Below, one piece after another: positions 1 through 7,100 of a stretch of 34,973 bases of DNA. This stretch comes from Kiritimatiellia bacterium (GTDB lineage: Bacteria > Verrucomicrobiota > Kiritimatiellia > RFP12 > UBA1067), in assembly GCA_017406465.1 (NCBI GenBank), contig JAFQYM010000054.1:1-34973 (forward strand), in the 5' to 3' direction. A program made the translations under genes and the position numbers. The notes under the pieces were generated by a model. The model had not been told where the DNA came from and searched no databases. It saw only the letters and a program-made list of their open reading frames with translations. The number at the start of each line of letters is the position of its first letter. The stretch's first letter is position 1.

Positions 1-126
1 CCAGACGGAAAGCAGTCGCGCGAAGGTGTCGCGGGCTATGCGCGAACGAAGCAGCATCAAGGCGAGCGAAGCCGCGAGCCCGTACAAAGCAAGACGCATC
101 AGCACAGTCTGGAAGATCGCCGCCAT
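1..126 (-). CDS. N-terminus of large membrane-anchored protein (partial, runs off left edge)
   Basis: Only the first 42 codons are in the window; the ATG is at 126-124 and the frame is open to base 1. Twenty-three of the 42 residues are identical to the start of the 855-residue protein at 30126-32693, including the shared blocks MRLAL, GLA and LRSR, so this is a paralogous leader with an N-terminal membrane helix (about residues 8-27). It starts one base after the stop of the 180-residue secreted gene upstream, the same tight arrangement as at the right-hand locus, so the two are probably translated together. The rest of the protein, including whatever C-terminal domain it carries, lies outside. 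By analogy with the right-hand copy I infer a large exported multi-domain protein; its effector domain is unknown. Confidence 0.8.
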   Translation of the reverse strand, partial: MAAIFQTVLMRLALYGLAASLALMLLRSRIARDTFARLLSVW

Positions 127-127
127 G

Positions 128-670
128 TCACCTGATCCTCAACTTCAGCGCGTCAATCGAGACCTTGCTCGCGACATTAACGGTTTCAGCGCCGCGAGAG
201 ACAACGCGGGCAAGGTTCCAGTCTGGGTTGAAGCACGTGGGCGACACGACCGACGGAAACACCGATGATGTCAACGACTTCGCCGCGCGGTCTCGGCGTA
301 GGTATAGCACCATGTCAAGGCGCTGGGTTGTTCCCACAACGCGGCATGCCGTGTTTGCGCGCCTGTCGCGCCAGAACCACTCCCCGCAGTCCCAGCCGAC
401 CGACATCTCCCCTTCCTCGATTCCAAGTACGCCGTCCTCGTTCGCGTCACGGCCAAACACGACCTCTACGCTGTTGCTCACCGCCGCATCGCGCTCAATC
501 GTCAGCGTCCATTTGTTGTCCGCAGCCGCTCCTGTCGAGAACACGACATTCGTCTCAACCTCGGCAAGCGGTCGCACCGCCTCCGGCAGCGACGACACGA
601 CAACCCTCGCCCCCGCAAAAGCTGAGAGAGCGAGAAACGCCACCATCAAAATCGCCGCACCGAACTTCAT
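128..670 (-). CDS. Small secreted protein with an EF-hand-like loop, partner of the downstream large protein
   Basis: 180 residues starting with a signal peptide (about residues 1-20, ending SAFAG/AR). A core LPEAVRPLAEVETNVVFS (residues 28-45) is shared with the 64-residue protein at 32690-32884. Residues 75-86, DANEDGVLGIEE, have the acidic spacing of a calcium-binding EF-hand/dockerin loop. The remainder is beta-rich with conserved Trp and Cys (WDCGEWF at 93-99). An extended -10 at 677-682 ends 6 nt from the ATG, so the mRNA is probably leaderless. It precedes the truncated large gene by one base, and the same order occurs at the right-hand locus. I do not recognise a named family; an accessory, carrier or folding role for the large protein is inference. 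Confidence 0.75.
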   Translation of the reverse strand: MKFGAAILMVAFLALSAFAGARVVVSSLPEAVRPLAEVETNVVFSTGAAADNKWTLTIERDAAVSNSVEVVFGRDANEDGVLGIEEGEMSVGWDCGEWFWRDRRANTACRVVGTTQRLDMVLYLRRDRAAKSLTSSVFPSVVSPTCFNPDWNLARVVSRGAETVNVASKVSIDALKLRIR

Positions 671-676
671 GCGGGT

Positions 677-682
677 ATTTTA
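677..682 (-). promoter_or_regulatory. Extended -10 promoter, leaderless, for the 180-aa gene
   Basis: On the minus strand the sequence TGGTAAAAT is followed by 6 nt and then the ATG at 670. With normal -10 geometry the start site falls on or next to the A of the ATG. This is the same layout as at folE, the topoisomerase gene, the Gfo/Idh gene and the glycosidase operon. Confidence 0.5.
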
Positions 683-697
683 CCATAATTCTTCGCC

Positions 698-1114
698 TCA
701 ACGATTGCCCTTCGCGCGGTTGTGCGTCTTGCAGAGCATCTGGCAGTTGGAGATGTCAGTAGCACCGCCTTTAGACCAGGCCGTCACGTGGTCTGCGTCC
801 ATCTCGCCAATCTTCCATATCCGCCTCCGCGCAATCGACCTGAGCGCGTCATTCCGCGCCTCGTATCGGTCGGCAGTCGCGGAATCCGCCCCGCAGACGA
901 TTGCGACGGCAGCGGACGCTTCGATGACTTCATGATCCGACGGCTCTGGCTTGCGCTCAACCGCCTTGACGCGCACCTCTGCGGGCGACGCCGCGACTGG
1001 CACATCCGGCGGAGGCAAAGGCTGGCGGCGGTTGCGTGATGCAACAACAGCGCCAACCGCCGCCGCAATCAGCAGCGCAGTCCCGCAGGCAATTACTGTT
1101 ATCCGAAATTTCAT
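698..1114 (-). CDS. Membrane-tethered HNH endonuclease-fold protein
   Basis: 138 residues from the ATG at 1114; an alternative GTG at 1126 adds four residues and has a GAGG about 7 nt upstream. Residues 3-26 form a transmembrane helix or uncleaved signal (FRITVIACGTALLIAAA). It is followed by a Pro/Ala-rich linker and a C-terminal HNH motif that ends at the stop codon: DADH, then SNCQMLC, then HNRAKGNR. The likely metal/catalytic residues are His109, Asn123 and His131 in this numbering. HNH domains at the extreme C-terminus are common in toxin tips and phage nucleases. The membrane anchor argues against homing or restriction and fits an exported or envelope-located nuclease. It lies just upstream of the toxin-like pair at the left edge. 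Family assignment is firm; biological role is inference. Confidence 0.75.
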   Translation of the reverse strand: MKFRITVIACGTALLIAAAVGAVVASRNRRQPLPPPDVPVAASPAEVRVKAVERKPEPSDHEVIEASAAVAIVCGADSATADRYEARNDALRSIARRRIWKIGEMDADHVTAWSKGGATDISNCQMLCKTHNRAKGNR

Positions 1115-1126
1115 CTTACAATTCAC

Positions 1127-1285
1127 AAAGCCTCACAGCTCAACTTCTCAGCATTCTACAGTCGAGCATATACAGTAAAACTTATACAGAAAGCCCGACC
1201 CTTTTGTCTTCTGTTCCCTTAATGAGTTCAAGACTATTTGCTATCAGACAAACTACAGTTGTCGCAGAAGCTTTTCACTTGACAT
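1127..1285. other. AT-richer spacer between the HNH gene and the small membrane protein
   Basis: No gene is visible. The base composition is clearly more AT-rich than the surroundings, as is the small gene next to it (1286-1678), which may mark acquired DNA. On the minus strand TATAAG and TATATGC near 1165-1185 are possible -10 elements for the HNH gene, but neither is convincing. Confidence 0.35.
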
Positions 1286-1678
1286 TCATCCTTGAGGCAA
1301 GAAAAAGCAACTGTGTTGTTCTTTATCATAATCAACAATTACTCCATACGGCCCCAAGTGCGCTTGAAATGATCGTCCGTCTTTTGTTTTGAATTCAGTG
1401 ACATCATTCTCACGCAACACAAAAACAAAGCGCTTCATATCCTTGATATGAATGATCTTTATTTCTTCATAGTCTTCAACAACATTTGTATGGTTTGATC
1501 TCAGAAATTCATTAGCAAGAGCGACTGCATACGCGAGCTTGTCACTATGATCGCGCAATGCTATATTCTCTCTCCGCGACGCCGAGAGGGAACAGCAAAC
1601 CATTTGCACTGCGAAAGACAAAACAATTGTCATTGCCAGTGCGTACAACACAATCCACTTAAGTTTTTGGTGTACCAT
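1286..1678 (-). CDS. Small membrane-anchored protein of unknown function
   Basis: 130 residues from the ATG at 1678; an in-frame upstream start at 1711 would add 11 residues of less plausible sequence. The N-terminus is a strong hydrophobic helix (about residues 8-30, WIVLYALAMTIVLSFAVQ) followed by two cysteines that could be lipid-modified but lack a clear lipobox. The soluble part (about 35-130) is charged and ends in a beta-like region FKTKDGRSFQAHLGPYG. Composition is AT-richer than most of the window. It sits upstream of the HNH gene on the same strand. I do not recognise a family. A membrane-bound immunity or accessory protein is conceivable from context only. Confidence 0.6.
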   Translation of the reverse strand: MVHQKLKWIVLYALAMTIVLSFAVQMVCCSLSASRRENIALRDHSDKLAYAVALANEFLRSNHTNVVEDYEEIKIIHIKDMKRFVFVLRENDVTEFKTKDGRSFQAHLGPYGVIVDYDKEQHSCFFLPQG

Positions 1679-1692
1679 TATACAATATCCCT

Positions 1693-1858
1693 TCACTTCA
1701 AAACTGGACAAGACGGCAAATCTTCTTCATTAACTGGGGGCGGCTCAGCAACATTATGTATTTTTTCGGGTCATAGCCTATCAAAAGTCCATCTTCATTT
1801 TCAGCCAGTAATCGTTTTCATTATCTATCGCTTGTTGTTGGGGGCCAACAGGGTCAGA
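1693..1858 (-). pseudogene. Possible frameshifted coding remnant
   Basis: Reading the minus strand gives three overlapping, coding-like stretches in different frames: one ending DNENDYWLKMKMDF and a stop, one with ENEDGLLIGYDPKKYIM, and one ending PPPVNEEDLPSCPVLK and a stop at 1695-1693. Protein-like composition that jumps frame within 160 bases suggests a decayed gene end. No full gene or start can be assigned and the parent family is unknown. Confidence 0.3.
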
Positions 1859-1860
1859 CC

Positions 1861-2066
1861 TGATTGCCACAGTAAATTGCCACAGTAGGTTTTCCTTGTC
1901 ATAGCGGCGCGACCCTTTCGATTCGCAGCTTGCACCCTTCAAACGCGCGGTGTGCCACTCGGCTGATCAGGCGCTGGCACCGATCTGGAAGATTTATCCT
2001 GCACCGTCTCATGTCGAACAGTATATCACAAACTCCAGCTACTGTGGTAATTTACTGTGGCAATCA
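1861..2066. repeat. REP-like inverted repeats flanking a transposase remnant
   Basis: A 28-base sequence at 1861-1888 recurs inverted at 2039-2066 with one mismatch; each arm contains the unit ATTGCCACAGTA twice. Paired inverted units of this size, preceded by a GGTCAGACC-like stretch (1850-1859), are the usual end structure of REP/RAYT elements. The enclosed segment codes for the start of a RAYT protein on the minus strand. This looks like a short non-autonomous derivative of a REP-associated element. Confidence 0.65.
1899..2012 (-). pseudogene. Remnant of a REP-associated tyrosine transposase (RAYT, IS200/IS605-like)
   Basis: A 37-codon minus-strand frame begins MRRCRINLPDRC and continues LISRVAHRAFEGCKLR. 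The first 24 residues match the characteristic start of RAYT proteins (R-R/C-R, LP, Y/C-HLISR, H-RAF). The HUH motif, catalytic Tyr and nearly all of the roughly 200-residue enzyme are missing. After HRAF the sequence passes directly into a short tail EGCKLRIERVAPL and a stop, so this is an internal deletion. It lies between inverted repeats, so it is probably a miniature element mobilised, if at all, by a RAYT elsewhere. Confidence 0.6.
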
Positions 2067-2111
2067 AGTCTTGTCGGCTCCACGCGGCGGATTTGCCGCG
2101 GGGAGATGGCA

Positions 2112-2158
2112 GGGTCGGATTGGGGTCGGATAGTGTCAGTAGTGTCAAGGTCGGATAG
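2112..2158. repeat. Degenerate short tandem motif (GGGTCGGATTRGGG-type)
   Basis: Imperfect reiterations of GGTCGGAT(T/A)GGG occur here, again at 2383-2455, and again at 19127-19165. In each case they border a copy of the dispersed intergenic repeat. The units vary in length and spacing, so this is decayed tandem sequence. No function is evident. Confidence 0.5.
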
Positions 2159-2159
2159 G

Positions 2160-2375
2160 GCAGCGGCGGATTTGCGCCCCGCATTGAGCTCGCCTTCGGC
2201 GACTCCGCTTCGCTCCGGGGGATACGCGGGCGAGGTTAAGCGAGCTGATGGGACATCGGCGAGCGCAAAAGCTACGAAGAAAAACGCGCCTTATGGAAGG
2301 TGAGCGCAAGGGACGAGGGGGCGAGTGCCGAACTGAGCGACATGCAACGGCGCGGTTCATCGGATGCGCGGTGAA
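2160..2375 (+). repeat. Dispersed intergenic repeat, copy R1
   Basis: About 215 bases. The first part (2161-2240) matches the inverse of 9622-9693 almost base for base, and the second part (2276-2373) matches 19227-19323 almost base for base. There is no credible reading frame. Both sides carry the degenerate GTCGGAT motif. Copies in the window lie between genes, not within them, apart from one module at the 3' end of the SGNH gene. Confidence 0.75.
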
Positions 2376-2382
2376 GTGGCGG

Positions 2383-2455
2383 GTCGGATTAGGGGCAGTT
2401 AGAGTCGGTTAGGGACAGAGTAGAGTCGGCGTAACATCGGATAGAGTTAGGGCGC
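2383..2455. repeat. Degenerate short tandem motif, second block
   Basis: Further decayed reiterations of the GGGTCGGATTAGGG / GAGTCGGTTAGGG type, immediately after repeat copy R1 and before the inverted-repeat unit at 2454. Confidence 0.45.
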
Positions 2456-2677
2456 GGAAGCGGAGGGGGTGTTTCGGCGCAATGCGACGCGACGGCGAAA
2501 AAGACGGAAGCGACCCGATTTCGACGCGTCGTCATTTTGCCGAGAGGCTTGACGGCACTGGCAAAATGTAAAAGGCCGCGAAATCGATGTCGCCACCGCC
2601 TTTTTCGCCGGAGCTTTGCCGCGTATCCGCGGCAAAGCTAGCGAGCCCTAAGCCGGAACATCCCCTCCGCTTCCGCG
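2454..2677. repeat. Inverted-repeat-bounded unit A (MITE-like)
   Basis: A 28-base sequence at 2454-2481 recurs inverted at 2650-2677 with about three mismatches; the shared core is GCGGAGGGGGTGTTTCGGC. The same core bounds a second unit at 15675-15947 in the same paired, inverted arrangement. The interior is not a gene. Both units sit just beyond the stop codon of a minus-strand gene (pdxK here, the topoisomerase gene there). They may be non-autonomous mobile units or conserved 3'-end elements. Confidence 0.55.
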
Positions 2678-2709
2678 CCACCGCTATGCTACAAGCGGCG
2701 CCGCGACTT

Positions 2710-3528
2710 TCAGGCAAGCTGCTGCGCGAGGAAGGGAATCGCGCGTTCGAAGCTTACGCCGTACCAGTGGTCGTCGTCGGTCGCCTTGATCGCCTCGCAG
2801 ACGACGTCGGCCGCGAGCGCGGCGGCTTCAAGCGCCGTCTTGCCGCGCAGCACCGCGCCCGCAAAGACAGACGCATAGACATCGCCCGTGCCGTGGCTCA
2901 TCTTCTCAAGCTTCGGATTGAAGTCGTACTGCACCGTCGAGCCGTCGGAAACGGCGCTCCCGAGCTCGTCCGGCGAGAAGCTTACTCCCGTGAGGACGAC
3001 GTTCTTCGCGCCAATGCCGTGAAGCTTCGCGATAAGCGACTCAAGCTCGCCCTTCGTATAGCCGGAGAGAACCGGCTTTTCGCCGACGAGCAGCGCCGCC
3101 TCGGTAAGATTGGGGAGAATGTAGTCTGCACCATCGACGAGCCGCGCCATCTTGGAGGGGAAATCGGGCGCGAAGCCGGCGTAGAGAACGCCATTGTCGG
3201 CCATCGCAGGATCGACGACGCGAACCGCGTCCTTCTCGGCACACGTCTTGAATATCGAGAGAATCGGGTCGATGTGGCTCTCGCAGACATAGCCCGTGTA
3301 GAACGCGTCAAAGCGGATTCCCTGTTCGACCCACTTCGCCTCGACCTTGGGAAGCTCGCCCGTCAAGTCGGCGAAGGTCCACGACTTGAAGCCGCCGGTG
3401 TGGTTAGAGAGGATCGCGGGCGGAAGGACGGCGCACTCGACGCCGCACGCGGAAACGAGCGGAAGCGCGACCGTGGTGGAACACTGCCCTACGCATGAAA
3501 TGTCCTGGATCGTAAGAAGCCTTTTCAT
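2710..3528 (-). CDS. pdxK: Pyridoxal/pyridoxamine kinase (ribokinase superfamily)
   Basis: 273 residues, the usual length. It phosphorylates pyridoxal or pyridoxamine in B6 salvage in the cytoplasm. The substrate-site segment SNHTGGF (41-47), VDPAMADNG (105-113) and the ATP/anion-hole motif HGTGD (212-216, catalytic Asp216) are all present. The N-terminus QDISCVGQCSTTVALP matches the clostridial-type pyridoxamine kinase branch more than E. coli PdxY. The start is the ATG at 3528, which has AAAGGA 8 nt upstream; a longer open frame to 3837 only overlaps folE. It follows folE by 11 bases and is surely co-transcribed with it. Substrate preference cannot be read from sequence. Confidence 0.88.
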   Translation of the reverse strand: MKRLLTIQDISCVGQCSTTVALPLVSACGVECAVLPPAILSNHTGGFKSWTFADLTGELPKVEAKWVEQGIRFDAFYTGYVCESHIDPILSIFKTCAEKDAVRVVDPAMADNGVLYAGFAPDFPSKMARLVDGADYILPNLTEAALLVGEKPVLSGYTKGELESLIAKLHGIGAKNVVLTGVSFSPDELGSAVSDGSTVQYDFNPKLEKMSHGTGDVYASVFAGAVLRGKTALEAAALAADVVCEAIKATDDDHWYGVSFERAIPFLAQQLA

Positions 3529-3539
3529 GGCTGGTCCTT

Positions 3540-4118
3540 TCACTTGATGAGGGACAGAAATTCCTGGCGCACCTTCTCGTCGGTCCTGAACGTACCGAGG
3601 ACCGCCGAGGTCGTCATCTCGCTGTTCTGCTTCTCGACGCCGCGCATCATCATGCAGAGGTGCTTCGCCTTGATGACGACGCCGACGCCTTCTGCGCCAG
3701 TCTCGGCCATCACCGCGTTCGCGATTTCCTCGGTCATGCGCTCCTGTATCTGAAGCCGCCGCGCGTACATGTCGACTATGCGCGCGAGCTTCGAGACGCC
3801 AAGCACCTTGCCCTGGGATATGTAGCCGATCGCGCACTTGCCGTAGAAAGGCAGCATGTGGTGCTCGCAGAGCGAGTAGAGCTCGATGTCCTTCAGGATC
3901 ACCATGTGGTTCGTGCCCGACTTGAACCGCGCGCCGTTCACGACCTTGGCGATGTCCTGCCTGTAGCCGCGCGTCAGGAACGAAAGCGACTTCGCGACTC
4001 TCTCGGGGGTCTTCTTGAGTCCGTCGCGTGCGGGGTCCTCACCAAGCTCGACGAGGAGCTCCTTCACGAGCTTCGCGATCTTCGCCTCGTTCGGCGTCTT
4101 TGCTGTCCTCTTCTTCAT
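3540..4118 (-). CDS. folE: GTP cyclohydrolase I
   Basis: 192 residues. It converts GTP to 7,8-dihydroneopterin triphosphate, the first step to folate or, through QueD, to queuosine. The zinc ligands are visible as Cys84 and His87 in [10 protein letters not shown] and Cys155 in HLCMMMRG, with catalytic His86. The C-terminal signature [16 protein letters not shown] is typical. It is the first gene of a folE-pdxK unit. Its -10 (4127-4132) lies between the stop codon of the upstream transglutaminase-like gene and its own ATG, only 8 nt from the ATG, so the transcript should be leaderless or nearly so. Confidence 0.95.
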   Translation of the reverse strand: MKKRTAKTPNEAKIAKLVKELLVELGEDPARDGLKKTPERVAKSLSFLTRGYRQDIAKVVNGARFKSGTNHMVILKDIELYSLCEHHMLPFYGKCAIGYISQGKVLGVSKLARIVDMYARRLQIQERMTEEIANAVMAETGAEGVGVVIKAKHLCMMMRGVEKQNSEMTTSAVLGTFRTDEKVRQEFLSLIK

Positions 4119-4126
4119 GGGGCCGT

Positions 4127-4132
4127 ATTATA
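4127..4132 (-). promoter_or_regulatory. folE promoter, extended -10 fused to the upstream stop codon
   Basis: Minus-strand TGATATAAT is followed by 8 nt and the folE ATG. The TGA that provides the extended -10 TG is the stop codon of the upstream gene, which ends at 4133. No convincing -35 is seen. Geometry implies a start site within about 2 nt of the ATG. Confidence 0.6.
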
Positions 4133-7100
4133 TCATATCCCGGGGCGGCGGACGACGATCGTCGAGTTCGCCTTGGAGCCGGCGAGGCGGTTCCACTCCT
4201 TCAGCATGGCGAGGTACTCGGCGGGCAGCATCGTCTCGCGGCGGATGTTGCGCGTGACGACGATGTCGACCGAAAGAACGTCGTCCTTGACCTCCGAAGT
4301 GACCACGGTGCCGCTCCAGAGCTCGCCGGGGTTCGCGGGGTTGCGGATCTCAAGCGACTCGGGCAGGCTCTCCACCTCGGTGTAGCCCTTGGGGAACACG
4401 ACCCTGTAGCGGCTCGTCTCGAACGTCTCCTCGCCGTCGACTCCGATGGGAAGCTCGCGCACAGTTCCCGTGACTCCAAAGGGATGCGCCGCGAGCTGCG
4501 GAACCTCAAACGAGATCGCGTCGCCAGAGACGACGGCCATGTCGGGAATGAACGCCGAGAACGAAAGCGTGAACGGATACCCCTCGGTGTCCGTCACGAG
4601 CTCGCGCGTCGCGCTCGCGGACTGCGCGATTTTTCCGAGCATCTGCTGGAAGTGGCGCGAGCGAATCTCCGGCAGCATCTCGGCATAGCGCTTGCGAGCC
4701 GAGCCGACGGCCGCGCCGTACTGCTCGAGAGAGTAGTCGAGATCGACCGCACCGTTCTCGCGAATCGAGAACGACAGCGTATCGTTCTCGGCATCGAAGA
4801 GCCCGTCGTCCGAAGCGAGAACGGTCGCGAAGCAGCCGGTCTGCGGGTCGAGGAAAGCCGAGTTGTGGAAAGCCGTCGCGCCGAGCGGCGTGTATTCGTT
4901 CTCCGCCCCAAGATAATATGTCGTCGTCTCTCCGCCCCACCAGAGGAAGCCGCCCTTCTTCACCTTGACGCGGCAAAGCGCGGACGAGAAGCGCGAGACA
5001 TTGGGGAATTCGTACATGTCGCGCATGAGGACGGCCATGGACGAATCTGCCGTATCGCCCGCAAACACGATGTCGGCGTCATAGCCAGCGCCCTTCAAAA
5101 GCGCGCAGAGCGTGCGGATGTACCCGATGCGCGTCGCGTACCGCTCCTTGAGGACAACCTCTGGCGCGACGACATGGTCCTCGAGCCGGATTTCGCCGAA
5201 GCTTGGTCCGACGCGGCGGATGTGCCGCGCCATCCAGTCGCGGATTTCGACGATGCCGGTCGGGATGCCATAGTCCCTGGGATCGACAGGTTCAGGATCG
5301 AGCGCGCGATACTTCGCGGCGGCTGCGGAGAAGTCACAGAGCGACACGCTGTCATGATCGCGCCACAGAACGCCGGGAGGCAGCATCTTCTCGTCGGGGA
5401 GAAGACGCGGGTTCTTCACCTCGCGCTTCCAGTCGCCTACGCGCACCGATAGGAAGTCGGTAGGCGTAAACGTGTCGAAGTAGAAGTTCGCGTAGAACGG
5501 AAGAGGCGCGTCCTTTACTGTCGTGACTACCGTGTAGGAGATGACACTGCCGATCTCGACGGACGGAAGGTTGACGACAAGCTGCTTCGACGCCGGGTAG
5601 CGCGGCGCGGAAGAGACCCAGTCGGCGTCGAGGACGCTTGTCTCCTTCGGCCCCGCGAACACGACCTGTCCGTTCCTGTTCGAGACGCTCGCCGAGACGA
5701 GCTCGACGGTCTTCCACGACGGGTTGTACGAAAACTTGAGCTCGGCCGCGCTCTTCTTCCCCTTGTAGGTGAGAATCTCCTTCACGACCGTGTTCGTGGA
5801 GACCCATGACGAATCGCCGGACAAGTCGTAGGTCCTGACGCTGGAGACTATGCGCTCGTTCGCGTTGGCGAAGCGGTCCTTCGCGAACGCAGGCCGCTCA
5901 CGCTCCGCCGCCTCGACGCGCTTGATGCTTTCGCGCAGGCTAAGGTACTCATCAGGCGAGAACTCGACAGCGCCAATCGAAAGACGACGCTCGAAGACGA
6001 GCTTGTCGCCGTCGCGCCTGAACGTGCGGGTAAACTCATAGCCGCCCTTTATCGTCTCGTCGTCAGGCATCGACGCCGTCGCGCCAACCGCGCCCGCGAG
6101 ATCGATCTCCATTTTTTCGTCGGCAAGGGCGGTCGAAGAGACCTTTAGCGGATACTTGCGGCTCTCGAGTGCGGTGCGTCCGGAAAGAAGCCAGTTCGCC
6201 GCGCCGAGCGCGGAGGAAAGCGAGGGAACGGAAAGCTCGTCGCGCGTCTCGCCGCGAAGCAGGACTTCGGGGTACTTGACGAGAAGCTTTACTTTGAGTT
6301 CCTTCGTCGTGTCCTGGAGATCCTTTGGCTCTATGTCGCACCGCATCAGCTCGGCTCCGGCGGAAACGCCCTCTACCGCCCGCTCGAAAAGCTCGCGGCG
6401 CTGCTCGGGCTTAAGCGACAGGAGATGGCGGCGAAAGGCATTGTCGTTGATGCCGCAAAACAAGATCGAGTGGTCGGCGAGAAGAGAGCCGTCCTTGCCA
6501 AGGCGCCCGCTGCCGACGACGGTGACGGCGTTTTTCGAAGGCGGCACGACGGGAGCCGTGCGAAGCGACTCGCCCTCTGGGTGCGCCACGAGATACGAGC
6601 AGTCGCCCAGATACGCAGGGCAGAGATCGCGGCTCGACTCGTCGGTCGGGTCCATGAGGATGTAGTCGCCATCCAACTTCACGGCGACGATCGCGTGGTT
6701 GAAAAACGGCGTCGGGACCTCGTTGTCCATCTTTGCGGCGCTGACGCTGATGAGGACGGGATAAGACTCGAATCCCGCGATCCTGAACATGGCGACGAGC
6801 AGCGCCGCCTTGTCGCGGCATACGCCATAGCGGTTGTCGAAGGTGAGGTCAACGTCGTGAGGCGCGTAGCCAGGAGACGTGTCCTCCATCGTGAGGCCCA
6901 TGTAGCGGATCTCCTGCGAGACGAACTTGTACATCGCGCGCACCTTGTCGATTGGCGCGGCATCTGCACCGACGCCCCCCATGATTTCCTCGACCTTGTT
7001 AGTCATCGCGGCGTTCGTCTTCTCAAGGTGGGGAACCGAGACGTCCCAGTACCATTTCGAGAGCTCCTGCCAGTTGGCTGCCGTAGAGACGCGCAGGTTC

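Noticed and set aside
2710..3837. Longer start for the pyridoxal kinase gene at 3837
   Set aside because: The extra 103 residues are Arg/His-rich, overlap folE in another frame, and the ATG at 3528 has a good ribosome binding site and matches family length.
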